Part shown: one piece after another, positions 1-7,919 of the stretch | How the letters are laid out: every line of letters starts with the position of its first letter | Position numbering within the stretch: position 1 is the first letter of the stretch | Position numbers and translations under genes: made by a program | Virus record (IMG/VR): IMGVR_UViG_3300025889_000378 | Coordinates: 1 to 36,609 of that record | Direction: 5' to 3' (one strand) | Length of the DNA: 36,609 nt | From: a virus | The notes under the pieces: model-generated | Databases searched by the model: none | Seen by the model: the letters and a program-made list of their open reading frames with translations, nothing else | What the model was told of the DNA's origin: nothing

Positions 1-186
1 TATTTCGAGGCCGGTCTATATTCGGGCCTATATGTCGATCCGGATGTCACCAAGTGGAATAAGGTCACGCGATTAGCGTTTGAATATCAATACTCATACA
101 GAGAGTTTAAGCAAAAGTTTGGTCAAGCGGCTTTAGATAAGTTAGCGCGTACAGATATCGAGGAGCACCGGACCGGCAAGCCGATA
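1..186. repeat. Terminal overlap copy 1 (circle-closing repeat)
   Basis: Bases 61-186 (126 bp) are identical to 36484-36609. Bases 1-60 match 36424-36483 except at seven positions (30, 36, 39, 42, 48, 51, 60), all third codon positions and all silent in the portal frame. The exact part is about one assembly k-mer long, so the repeat most simply reflects a circular or circularly permuted genome, not a biological terminal repeat. The unique genome is about 36,423 bp. Confidence 0.9.
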
Positions 187-1914
187 ATCTGCTTTGAATA
201 TCACGATAAATTCTTGCGTGAAGTAAGGTGGTTTGCTGAAAACTCCGAAGACTTCTTTCAGCCGCTCGGTATGCCGGAGGCCGATCCTGACGATATCCAA
301 GAGGTTGAAGCCGGAGGGTATGACAACTCAGATCTTTACGGGCTATCGGGGTTTTTCCCTTGTGCCGAGCCGTTAGTTATCAATCAATCGACGAAAGACT
401 TTTGGCCAACGCCTGAATATTTCCAGGTGGCCGACATTCTGGATGACATTCATAGCATTGTCGGGCGCATGGTGCTTTTAACAAAAGCCATCCGCGTAAG
501 GTTTCTATTCGATAGCTCGGTGAAAGAGCTTTCCGGCCTAATCGGAGAGACGGGGGAGGGCGGCGGCTTAGGGGTTCCAAACCTAGAGCAAGCATTGATG
601 AACGGGAAAGGCAGCTTAGTTAACTTAGTTGCTTACTTTCCTGTGGAGGAGATGATTAAGGGCCTCCAAAACATGTACACGGCCTTTGAGCAGCGCCTTA
701 ACATGTTTTATCAGGTGACGGGCCTATCTGATTTGATTCGCGGCCAAACTTCAGATGTTGAGAAGACGTACGGAGAGCGCCAACTAGAGGGGAAGTTTGC
801 GCTTAATCGGATTGAGCCTTACCAGCGCAAGATTCAGGAGTGGATTAAAGACAACTATCAGCTCCTCATGGAGATGGCGCTTAAGATGTTTAGCGATAAG
901 ACTCTTGATGAGTACATCACGCCGCAAACGTTAGACGATGAAGACAAGCAAAGGTATGTCCAGGCGCTTGAGCTTTTGAGGAGCAATAAGCGGCGGCGCT
1001 TCCGCGTAGATTTTGAGACTGATTCGACTATCGCAATTAATCAGGAATGGAAGCGCAAACAAGCGATTGACCTAGCGAATGTGCTCACTAAAGCGATGGA
1101 GTCAACGGCGAAGGTAGCAGAAACACAGCCGGAACTAGCAGCGACAGAGCTCAGTGTACTAAAGCATTTGATGGGAGAGTTTTCAGACGGCAAGCTTTTT
1201 GTTGATGAAATCCAAGATTCTATCCAGCAAGTAATTGACCGGGTATCTCAGCCGAAGCCGCCAGAGCCTAATATAGAGCTAGAAAAGCTTAAGCTTGAGC
1301 AGCAAAAGTTAGCGGCTTCCAGCCAGCTTGAGCAGCTTCAAATCCAGTCTAAGAACGCGCTTGAGACGGCGAAGCTGCAGCAACAAGAGAGATTCAGCCA
1401 ACTTGAGACGCAGCTAGCACATATCAAGATGATGAACGAAAACGGCTTTAAATCTGCAGAGATCCAGCAGAAGGCCGAGAGTTTGCAAGCTGAAATCGCA
1501 CTAGCACAGCAAGATCTTGTTTTGAAGCGCCAAGAGTTCTTACTAGCAGCGCAAGAGATAGCGAGCAAAGCAGAAGCGAAGCAGCTTGAAATGATGCTAG
1601 ATGCGCGGGTTGAGCAGCAAAAGAAACAACTCGAAGAGCTTTATTATGGGCTTGAGCGCGAGAAGGTAATGCTTGATGAGAAAGAGAAGTATTTAACAGA
1701 AGCGCGATTGCAAGCAGAGCACCAACTGAATGCGCTTACCAGCATGGCCGAGCTTCACAACACGATCAAGGAGGTTAAGCAATCGCCGCCGCCGGTCACG
1801 GTACACCTTCAGATGCCAGAAGCGCCGAAAACTCGCAAGAAGCGGAGAGGGCGAATTGTGCGCGACGAATTAGGCAACGCGACACAGATCGAGCTTGAAG
1901 AGGAAGAGGGGTAA
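1..1914 (+). CDS. Portal protein, C-terminal 637 codons (gene continues from 35746-36609)
   Basis: This is the distal part of the portal (head-tail connector) gene. The reading frame is open from base 1, and its first 62 codons repeat the codons at the right end of the window, so both ends belong to one gene of about 863 codons. The portal forms the dodecameric ring through which DNA is packaged and ejected. Residues encoded at about 1260-1760 are a long Gln/Glu/Leu/Ala-rich stretch with heptad character. This fits a C-terminal helical barrel or coiled coil, as in P22-type portals, but is unusually long. The end is basic (KTRKKRRGR) and then acidic (ELEEEEG). The position directly after the large terminase supports the call. 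The apparent start at 214 is internal to the gene. Confidence 0.88.
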   Translation, partial: YFEAGLYSGLYVDPDVTKWNKVTRLAFEYQYSYREFKQKFGQAALDKLARTDIEEHRTGKPIICFEYHDKFLREVRWFAENSEDFFQPLGMPEADPDDIQEVEAGGYDNSDLYGLSGFFPCAEPLVINQSTKDFWPTPEYFQVADILDDIHSIVGRMVLLTKAIRVRFLFDSSVKELSGLIGETGEGGGLGVPNLEQALMNGKGSLVNLVAYFPVEEMIKGLQNMYTAFEQRLNMFYQVTGLSDLIRGQTSDVEKTYGERQLEGKFALNRIEPYQRKIQEWIKDNYQLLMEMALKMFSDKTLDEYITPQTLDDEDKQRYVQALELLRSNKRRRFRVDFETDSTIAINQEWKRKQAIDLANVLTKAMESTAKVAETQPELAATELSVLKHLMGEFSDGKLFVDEIQDSIQQVIDRVSQPKPPEPNIELEKLKLEQQKLAASSQLEQLQIQSKNALETAKLQQQERFSQLETQLAHIKMMNENGFKSAEIQQKAESLQAEIALAQQDLVLKRQEFLLAAQEIASKAEAKQLEMMLDARVEQQKKQLEELYYGLEREKVMLDEKEKYLTEARLQAEHQLNALTSMAELHNTIKEVKQSPPPVTVHLQMPEAPKTRKKRRGRIVRDELGNATQIELEEEEG

Positions 1915-1917
1915 CAG

Positions 1918-2220
1918 ATGGCAGTTCAGAACGTAGCCAATAATCCAATAGGGAATTACCCGGTATTAGTCACTAAGCTTGCTGATTTATCCCAGGTGCA
2001 ATCAGTCAACGCGATTCTTCCATTTATCAGCAACCAGGACGATGACGGCGCCGGGACGGTATACACGGGCTACGCCTTGCGAGGGGCATCAGATGCAACC
2101 GCATCATGGTTCATCATGAAGCAAGTTACGAGCGGCGCTGTAACCACTATTCGCTTTGCTAGTGCGCCGTTTACGATGAATCAAATCTGGGACGATCGGG
2201 CTTCACTGACATATACATGA
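1918..2220 (+). CDS. Small virion-associated protein, unknown function (100 aa)
   Basis: The ATG lies 3 bases after the portal stop. The protein is small and beta-rich, with the pattern YTGYALRGASDATASWFIMK and a C-terminal WDDRASLTY. From memory this type of short protein sits next to portal and fibre genes in many tailed phages, generally without an assigned role. It has no signal peptide or membrane segment. Its last codons overlap the start of the fibre-like gene by ATGA, so the two are translationally coupled. A structural or fibre-attachment role is inferred from position only. Confidence 0.7.
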   Translation: MAVQNVANNPIGNYPVLVTKLADLSQVQSVNAILPFISNQDDDGAGTVYTGYALRGASDATASWFIMKQVTSGAVTTIRFASAPFTMNQIWDDRASLTYT

Positions 2221-4586
2221 CGATAACAATAAACCCATATACCGGATTACCGGACGTTATCGGCACCGGAGGAGTTGGCGCGGCTGGTGAGATCATGGTT
2301 GGTAGCGCCCCGCTTACGTCGACGGCATCGGTCGGGTCGGTTGTTTTCGAGGACGCCAACGGGGTTTCTTTCGGCTTAAACGGCCAGACATTAACGGCAA
2401 GCATCGGAGTTCTTGGGAGCGTAGCGGCCTCAGCTTCAAACGGGTCATTTACATTCAATACGCTGTCATTCGGCAATCAAGCCGGACTGTCTTTTTGGAC
2501 ATCTGGCGGGTCAATAGTTGGATCGCTTGGGCCGCTAGCGTTTTCAGGGTCGAACGGATCTTCAACCTTTTCAACTATTAGTTTTGGCAACTCTAACGGG
2601 GTGTCATTTTACGCTACAAATGGATCGCTAGTAGCGAGTCATAACGCATTAACAAGCCAGAGCAACCAAGCGTTAAGCGGCAGCAACGGAAGCTTTACGT
2701 TTCAAACTGCGACGTTTGGCAACACTCATGGGATTTCACATTTTACAAGTAATGGCTCTTTAGTAGCGAGCTATAACCCGCTTTCTATCTCGGCTGTCGG
2801 TGGCGGTGCATCGTCAGGCACGTTGTTTTTTTCTAATGCTAATGGCGCTTCGTTTGGAGTGATCGGCGGTACCGCAATGACTCTTTCGTATACGGTGCCA
2901 TCCGTTACAAATTCATCGTGGACGGTATCGGATGCAGCGGGAGCTTCTGGATCGGTTGCCCGGCTTCATTTTGCTAATGCTAATGGCGTTACATTATCGC
3001 TATCAACTGGCGGCGGTGGTAGCCATACGATTGTCGGATCGCACAATGCGCTTACGTCTCAAAGCGTTCAAGCCTTTTCCGCCTTTGGCGGCTCATCGAC
3101 ATTCCAAACGTTAATATTTGCCGATACTAACCAAGTTAGTTTCACAAACACCAACGGCTCAGTCGGAATTGCTTCCATCAAGCTTTCGATGTTCGCCGTC
3201 AGTAACACAACTCAAAGCTCAAACGGGACAGCTAACCACACGGCGCTATCTTTCGGCGGAGCTGGCATCGCTTCGGTTGGCGTTACTAACGGGTCGGTGG
3301 TGGTTTCTGCTTCGCAATCAAATCAAGCTTTCAGCGCGGCGGGAGGTTCTAGCGCGTTCCAGACTCTAAGCTTCGGCGATAATGTCGGTGTTTCATTCAC
3401 TAACTCAAACGGTTCGTTAGCAGTTGCTTCGGTCAAGCTCTCGCTTCATGCGGTATCGAATACTACTCAGTCAACTAGCGGTACAGCTAATCACTCTGCA
3501 ATCTCCTTTGGCGGCGCCGGAATTGCGAGCGTAGGAGTAACCGGCGGGTCAGTAGTAATATCGGTGCCAGCAGGAGCGCCAAGCCCTGTCAACTTTTCAG
3601 CCGGAGCAGCAAGCGCAGACCTTGGAAGCGTGGTTTTCTCTGATAGCAACGGCGTGTCATTTGGATTAAACGGGTCAACGATAACCGGGAGTCATAACGG
3701 ACTAACCTCACAATCGAATCAAGCATTCTCAGCAGCCGGAGGATCGTCGGCGTTTCAAACTCTCAACATCGCCGACACGAACGGTGTCAGCTTCACCAAC
3801 ACAAACGGGTCTCTTGGGGTCGCATCCGTTAAGCTCTCAATGTATGCGGTATCGAACACAACTCAAAGCAGTTCGGGAACGGCTAACCACACAGCGTTAA
3901 GCTTTGGCGGTGCCGGGATTGCGTCAGTGGCGGTGACGAATGGATCGGTAGTTTACGAAGTGCCGAAGTTCACGATCCGCGATTTTGAAAACATGCCAAA
4001 AGAAACTCTTAACCTAAATTCGAACATGATGAATGCAGCCGTTACTCAGCGGCCTATGTTCACTCCCGTTATAATTCCGGGGTATTTGACGCATAATGTT
4101 CTTCAGATCGAAGTGTCTCGCGCTACTTCCGGCAGTAATGCATTTACGGCACAAGCAGCGATTTATTCTTTTGTAAACTCTACTCAAATAGGGCTTATAG
4201 GGACGCTCCAAAATGTGTTTTCTAATACAGATACCGGCTCTATTTCAGGCATCCGGCGGTTGCAGATGACGGGGTGGGAAACAGCGGCAACGAACTTAAC
4301 TCCGGGGCATTATGTAATGATGCTGTACTTTTCAGCTACGGCAACGGCTTCAGCAAACTACTCGATTCGTGGAGCGCTCACAGCGAATCCGCCTGTCGGC
4401 GTTATCGGCGGTGGGACAGATGCGGTGACAACCGCAACAAGCGCGCTTGCTACAACGGTAGGTTTCGGCGCGTTTAAAGGTCGCTACACGACAACCACAG
4501 CTTCTCCGCCGTCTACGGTTGATTTTGCACATGTTCAAGGATGGACCACATGGGCGAATCCTTACATTTTTCTAGGACTAACGTAA
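2217..4586 (+). CDS. Repetitive tail-fibre-like protein (789 aa)
   Basis: The start overlaps the previous stop (ATGA). Roughly residues 30-580 are low-complexity, Ser/Gly/Asn-rich beta repeats built on variants of FxTxxFGNxNGVSFxxxNGS. Three longer tandem units of about 80 residues begin near bases 3070, 3320 and 3715. Each runs from QAFSAxGGSSxFQT to SFGGAGIASVxVTxGSV. A non-repetitive C-terminal domain of about 200 residues follows, starting near VPKFTIRDFENMP. This layout, a beta-repeat shaft plus a globular tip, is typical of host-recognition fibres. It has no catalytic motif and no signal peptide. It is followed, with TAATG coupling, by a glycosyltransferase gene that might act on it (inference). 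It could instead be a non-receptor head fibre. Confidence 0.75.
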   Translation: MTITINPYTGLPDVIGTGGVGAAGEIMVGSAPLTSTASVGSVVFEDANGVSFGLNGQTLTASIGVLGSVAASASNGSFTFNTLSFGNQAGLSFWTSGGSIVGSLGPLAFSGSNGSSTFSTISFGNSNGVSFYATNGSLVASHNALTSQSNQALSGSNGSFTFQTATFGNTHGISHFTSNGSLVASYNPLSISAVGGGASSGTLFFSNANGASFGVIGGTAMTLSYTVPSVTNSSWTVSDAAGASGSVARLHFANANGVTLSLSTGGGGSHTIVGSHNALTSQSVQAFSAFGGSSTFQTLIFADTNQVSFTNTNGSVGIASIKLSMFAVSNTTQSSNGTANHTALSFGGAGIASVGVTNGSVVVSASQSNQAFSAAGGSSAFQTLSFGDNVGVSFTNSNGSLAVASVKLSLHAVSNTTQSTSGTANHSAISFGGAGIASVGVTGGSVVISVPAGAPSPVNFSAGAASADLGSVVFSDSNGVSFGLNGSTITGSHNGLTSQSNQAFSAAGGSSAFQTLNIADTNGVSFTNTNGSLGVASVKLSMYAVSNTTQSSSGTANHTALSFGGAGIASVAVTNGSVVYEVPKFTIRDFENMPKETLNLNSNMMNAAVTQRPMFTPVIIPGYLTHNVLQIEVSRATSGSNAFTAQAAIYSFVNSTQIGLIGTLQNVFSNTDTGSISGIRRLQMTGWETAATNLTPGHYVMMLYFSATATASANYSIRGALTANPPVGVIGGGTDAVTTATSALATTVGFGAFKGRYTTTTASPPSTVDFAHVQGWTTWANPYIFLGLT

Positions 4587-5308
4587 TGAAACCTCAAATA
4601 ATAATCGAAGACCACAAAGGGCATCATAACGGGAGTGACTTTGCAAAGCGGCTTGAGAACGCCAAGCTCTACAAAGACTCCTCCACCATCTGCGTAGTGC
4701 CGACACGCGGGGAAATCCCGGCGAAGGTGGTTCAAAACTGGCTCGGCTTAATGACGCCGATGAATCAGAAGTTTACCCGCATTTTCATGATCGGCTTAGA
4801 AGTCGGGGAAGCGTACAGCCAGGTGGTTGACGCAATTCTAGCAGACAAAGAACTTTCAAAATGGAAGTACATGTTGACGCTGGAAGAGGACAACATGGTA
4901 CCGCCAGATGGTCTAATCAAGCTCATAGCTAACATCGGTGATTATGATGCTATCGGCGGCCTTTACTGGACCAAGGGAGAAGACGGCCAGCCGATGTGCT
5001 ACGGCCGGCCAGATGTGGCGCCGCTTAATTTCATTCCGCAAATCCCAGAGCCGGGAACGCTTACGCCGTGTAATGGCTTAGGTATGGGCTTCACGCTCTT
5101 TAAGATCGCAAGCCTTAAAAAGATGCAAGAGAAGTACGGATCGCCACTTTTCAAAACTGTACAGGTGTACGAGCCCGGCAAAGGTTCCCAGGCGTACACT
5201 CAAGACCTTTGGCATTTTCAGCGAGGCCGCGAAATGGGCCTTAAGTATGCGTGTGATTCGCGGGTGCTAGTTGGTCACTATGATTTTACTAACGATAGGG
5301 TGTGGTAA
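4586..5308 (+). CDS. Glycosyltransferase, GT-A-like fold (240 aa)
   Basis: I start it at the ATG whose A is the last base of the fibre-like gene's stop (TAATG), because the upstream in-frame codons have no ribosome site. The N-terminal half reads as a nucleotide-sugar-binding Rossmann-like fold (ICVVPTRGEIP; FMIGLEVGEAYSQVVD). An acidic motif LEEDNMVPP at residues 99-107 corresponds to the DxD-type metal site of GT-A enzymes. Next come IGGLYW and CNGLGMGFTLFK, and a late DLWHFQRGREMGLK segment like the C-terminal acidic/His region of family 2-like transferases. The expected reaction is sugar transfer from an NDP-sugar. The target is unknown: a virion protein (the fibre-like protein just upstream) or a host surface glycan. 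The gene is in the late operon, not in a separate conversion module. Confidence 0.78.
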   Translation: MKPQIIIEDHKGHHNGSDFAKRLENAKLYKDSSTICVVPTRGEIPAKVVQNWLGLMTPMNQKFTRIFMIGLEVGEAYSQVVDAILADKELSKWKYMLTLEEDNMVPPDGLIKLIANIGDYDAIGGLYWTKGEDGQPMCYGRPDVAPLNFIPQIPEPGTLTPCNGLGMGFTLFKIASLKKMQEKYGSPLFKTVQVYEPGKGSQAYTQDLWHFQRGREMGLKYACDSRVLVGHYDFTNDRVW

Positions 5309-5526
5309 TGGCAAACATAACGTTAACGATTCCAGATGATAAAATGACGCGAGTGATAGATGCGCTTGCATTCAAGTGGAACTATGACGCGGGAAGCGGG
5401 ATACCTAAAGGCCAGTTTGTAAAGTCTAAGCTCATCGAAGCTATCAAATATTGGGTGATTGAATCGGACCAAGAATCTACTCGGAGAGCAACGGAAACGG
5501 AGGTTGCCGGGATAGATATCACATAA
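5308..5526 (+). CDS. Small conserved-type phage protein, unknown function (72 aa)
   Basis: The ATG overlaps the glycosyltransferase stop (TAATG), with AGGG about 8 bases upstream. An in-frame GTG two codons earlier is less likely. The N-terminal ANITLTIPDDKMTRVIDAL looks like the opening strand and helix of a ribbon-helix-helix-like or small head-completion-type protein: similar short openings occur in phage proteins placed between tail and head genes. The remainder has a charged helix (KSKLIEAIKYWVIESDQES). No enzyme motif is visible. The function is unassigned. Confidence 0.7.
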   Translation: MANITLTIPDDKMTRVIDALAFKWNYDAGSGIPKGQFVKSKLIEAIKYWVIESDQESTRRATETEVAGIDIT

Positions 5527-5551
5527 AAACAACTGAAAAGGATAGGTAACT

Positions 5552-6088
5552 ATGGCAAGGAAAAGCCAGAAAAAAGAGACGCTAGTTAAATTGGATTTAG
5601 CTTGTGGAGATAATAAGCGGGAAGGTTTTCAAGGGGTGGACGTTCATAAAACGCCAGCCGTGGATATTGTCGCCGATCTCTTCAAGCCGAAATGGCCTAT
5701 TAAAAGCAACTCGGTGGATGAAGTTCACTGCAGCCACTTCATAGAACACCACCCAGATTTGTGCCTGTTTTGGTCAGAGCTTTATCGCATCATGAAGCCA
5801 GGCGGCACAGCTACAATCATCGCGCCTTACGGCAAGAATAACCGCGCGTGGCAAGATCCGACACATTGCCGGGCGATAGTAGAGGAATCGTTTTTCTACC
5901 TGGATAAGAATTTTAGGAAGATGAACAAACTTGATCATTACCTAGCCGATGTCGATTTTGAGTTCACGGTGGTCTATGTCGGCATAGATCCGATGTGGCA
6001 GAATAGAAGCGAAGAGGCCCGGAATTTTGCGATAAAACACCATTGGAACGTAGTAGCAGATTTACAAGCAACGCTTAAGAAACGATGA
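5552..6088 (+). CDS. SAM-dependent methyltransferase, class I (178 aa)
   Basis: Motif I of class I methyltransferases is seen as LDLACGD (residues 14-20), followed by the acidic strand QGVDVHKTPAVDIVADL and the post-motif region SVDEVHCSHFIEHHPD. LYRIMKPGGTATIIAPYG is the classic LkPGG turn. This arrangement matches the Methyltransf_11/23 type small-molecule, sugar or protein methylases. It does not look like a DNA methylase, because there is no DPPY/NPPY motif. It sits two genes after a glycosyltransferase, so the pair may build and cap a sugar decoration (inference). AAGGATAGG lies upstream of the ATG. Its stop overlaps the next start (ATGA). Confidence 0.82.
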   Translation: MARKSQKKETLVKLDLACGDNKREGFQGVDVHKTPAVDIVADLFKPKWPIKSNSVDEVHCSHFIEHHPDLCLFWSELYRIMKPGGTATIIAPYGKNNRAWQDPTHCRAIVEESFFYLDKNFRKMNKLDHYLADVDFEFTVVYVGIDPMWQNRSEEARNFAIKHHWNVVADLQATLKKR

Positions 6089-6351
6089 CGCTTCTTTATT
6101 ACTTAAGATCTTCTAATGGCAGCCAGCCAGCGAGCCCTTACGAGTGGGACAAAGATGATCTGTTTGAGAAGCGGAAGAAGAAAAAAGAGTCGTTAAGTAA
6201 GAAAAAGAAGCTTGAGAAAGAGAAGCTAGAGGCGTTTAGAAAAGAAGTTCAGGAGCTTGAAGCAAAGGCACTAGAGAAAGCAAGAAAGCGGAGGGATGAA
6301 GAGGATCTTCTTTTACTGTTAATGGACGAATTAGACGAGTTCGACGCATGA
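6085..6351 (+). CDS. Highly charged coiled-coil protein (88 aa)
   Basis: The start is coupled to the methyltransferase stop (ATGA). After about 30 residues, the protein is almost entirely Lys, Glu and Leu (runs such as KKKKESLSKKKKLEKEKLEA) and ends in an acidic LLLLLMDELDEFDA. One long amphipathic helix or coiled coil is expected. It lies in the head gene block before the probable scaffold, so an assembly accessory role is possible. No family is recognised. Confidence 0.65.
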   Translation: MTLLYYLRSSNGSQPASPYEWDKDDLFEKRKKKKESLSKKKKLEKEKLEAFRKEVQELEAKALEKARKRRDEEDLLLLLMDELDEFDA

Positions 6352-6836
6352 GCATAAGAACCAAAACATTCAATTACGGTAACGAGCACGAAGCAGAATG
6401 GCCGCCGAAGTACCCGCAAAAGCCGGGCGGCTTTGTGGGCTATTGGGATAAGGAAAGCCAGAGCTTTAAAGAAGGCTATCCACCGAGGCCGGAGAAGCAC
6501 GGAGAGGCACCGATAGTGATATTTGATTCTATGCCTAAGACCTATCACGAAGGGGCTTGCAGGGAGATCGAATCACGCAAGGAGTGGGAGCTAGCAGACA
6601 AGCAGCACGGGTGCATTACGTTTGGCGATAAAGAACAGGCGAAGCCGAGAGTTGACGCAGCGAATGAGGCAAAGCGCAAAAAGCAGGAGCTTCGTCAGGC
6701 AAGCCTTACGGCGCTTAAGGCGTACCGAGAGAATCCCAAGGAGATTAGCCAAAGGCTTCAAAAAGAGGCCGAGGCGCAGCGGGAAGTAGCCGAGAAATCG
6801 GGGTTAGATAAACTTATCAAGGAAATAAAAATATGA
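6348..6836 (+). CDS. Unknown head-module protein (162 aa)
   Basis: The gene is coupled by ATGA to the previous gene and to the next. The first 75 residues are rich in Trp, Tyr, Pro and Gly (AEWPPKYPQKPGGFVGYWD; FKEGYPPRPEKHGEAPIV), suggesting a folded or peptide-like domain. The rest is a charged helix ending KSGLDKLIKEIKI. There is no signal peptide or membrane segment. Immediately upstream of the likely scaffold and capsid genes, it may be an assembly factor or a minor head protein. I do not recognise a family. Confidence 0.65.
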   Translation: MSIRTKTFNYGNEHEAEWPPKYPQKPGGFVGYWDKESQSFKEGYPPRPEKHGEAPIVIFDSMPKTYHEGACREIESRKEWELADKQHGCITFGDKEQAKPRVDAANEAKRKKQELRQASLTALKAYRENPKEISQRLQKEAEAQREVAEKSGLDKLIKEIKI

Positions 6837-7885
6837 GCGATAAAATCAGTGAAGCAACAATCGAGCGGCCAGCGCCGGAAGTAACAGCCGGGGAAGAGTC
6901 TAAATTTGATGGCATGAGCAACCGAGAGGCGCTAGAAAAGGCGCTTATTGAAAAGCGGGAAACTCCAGATGACGAGCCCAAACAAGCGGCGCCGACAGTT
7001 AAAGAGGTAAAGCAAGCAGTAGCCGATGAACCAGAGCCGCCAGCCGAATTTAGCGCAGCGGGTAAAAAAGCATGGCAGGAAAAGGATATTACCGGGATTC
7101 AAAAGGAGTTCAGGCGGATTCATGACGCTAGGACTCAGGAGCTTTCACGGGCTCAAACCGAGGAGCGCAAAGCTAGGGAAGAGGGGAAGACCTACCGGGA
7201 GCTTGCGAAAATGGCGGCGCCTTACATTGAAGCGCGGGGGCAGGACGGGGTTACGCCAGAAAAGGCTATAATGGAGGCTTTGGCGTTAATCAACGAATTT
7301 AAGAAAGGTGATCCGGCAACCGTAAAGGCAGAGCTTAAAAAAGTTGGAATTGACTTAGACAAGGCGCCGGGAACAACCGCAACCATCCCGGATGAGATAA
7401 AAGCGGAGATTGCTGGTTTACGATCTACCGTTGATTCTGTCATTAAAGAGAAAGAGGCTCAGAATTTCCAAAAAATCGTTCAAACATTTGACACGGTTTT
7501 TACGAAGCTAACCTCTGAAAAGACTCGAACGGGCGAAACCGTTTTCCCTGACCTGCTAGACAATAGCGAGAAAGGTAAACAGTTCGCTAGAGAGTTAGGA
7601 TCTCTTACTCAAGACCAACGTTTCCAAGCGGGGGTTTTGCGCCGATTCCCTGATGCTGATCTAACGGTTGTAGTCCGAGAGGCTTACAAGTATTTAGGCG
7701 GCAAGGTATCTGGCGAACCAGTAAAAGTCTCCGAAAGCAATCAAAAACACATTGATAAATCGAGGCGAGCAGCGGCTTCTGCCCCTGGAAGGGTAGCGGT
7801 ACGAAATGACTCCTCGAATCTAGTTGGCAAGCTTTCCAAAAGAGCGGCGCTAGCTAGAGCTTTAGAAGAATCACGGGAGCATTAA
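6833..7885 (+). CDS. Probable scaffolding protein (350 aa)
   Basis: The start is ATGA-coupled to the previous gene. The protein is hydrophilic and largely helical. It has an acidic, Pro-rich N-terminus (about residues 1-70), a Lys/Arg/Glu helical centre, and a basic, Ser/Ala-rich C-terminal tail (KRAALARALEESREH). There is no membrane segment or enzyme motif. Size, composition and position immediately before the major capsid gene match tailed-phage scaffolds, which bind capsid subunits through a basic C-terminal helix and leave before maturation. That assignment rests on context and composition, not on a recognised sequence family. Confidence 0.68.
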   Translation: MSDKISEATIERPAPEVTAGEESKFDGMSNREALEKALIEKRETPDDEPKQAAPTVKEVKQAVADEPEPPAEFSAAGKKAWQEKDITGIQKEFRRIHDARTQELSRAQTEERKAREEGKTYRELAKMAAPYIEARGQDGVTPEKAIMEALALINEFKKGDPATVKAELKKVGIDLDKAPGTTATIPDEIKAEIAGLRSTVDSVIKEKEAQNFQKIVQTFDTVFTKLTSEKTRTGETVFPDLLDNSEKGKQFARELGSLTQDQRFQAGVLRRFPDADLTVVVREAYKYLGGKVSGEPVKVSESNQKHIDKSRRAAASAPGRVAVRNDSSNLVGKLSKRAALARALEESREH

Positions 7886-7890
7886 GTTAG

Positions 7891-7913
7891 ATCTCCCGTG
7901 CTAAACGGGAGAT
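7891..7913 (+). promoter_or_regulatory. Hairpin containing the capsid gene's ribosome binding site
   Basis: ATCTCCCGT (7891-7899) and ACGGGAGAT (7905-7913) form a perfect 9-bp stem with a 5-base loop. The 3' arm contains GGGAG, which ends 8 bases before the GTG start at 7920 and is the only Shine-Dalgarno match for the capsid gene. A weak T run (TTT) follows. It may be a partial terminator, an RNA-processing site or a translational control element. Confidence 0.7.
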
Positions 7914-7919
7914 TTTAAC

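Noticed and set aside
1-186. Biological direct terminal repeats
   Set aside because: The exact part is about one k-mer long and lies in the middle of the portal gene with allele differences beside it. True terminal repeats would not interrupt a structural gene.
3118-3369. Genes in other frames of the fibre gene
   Set aside because: Their open frames come from the repeat composition; they lack ribosome sites and known features.
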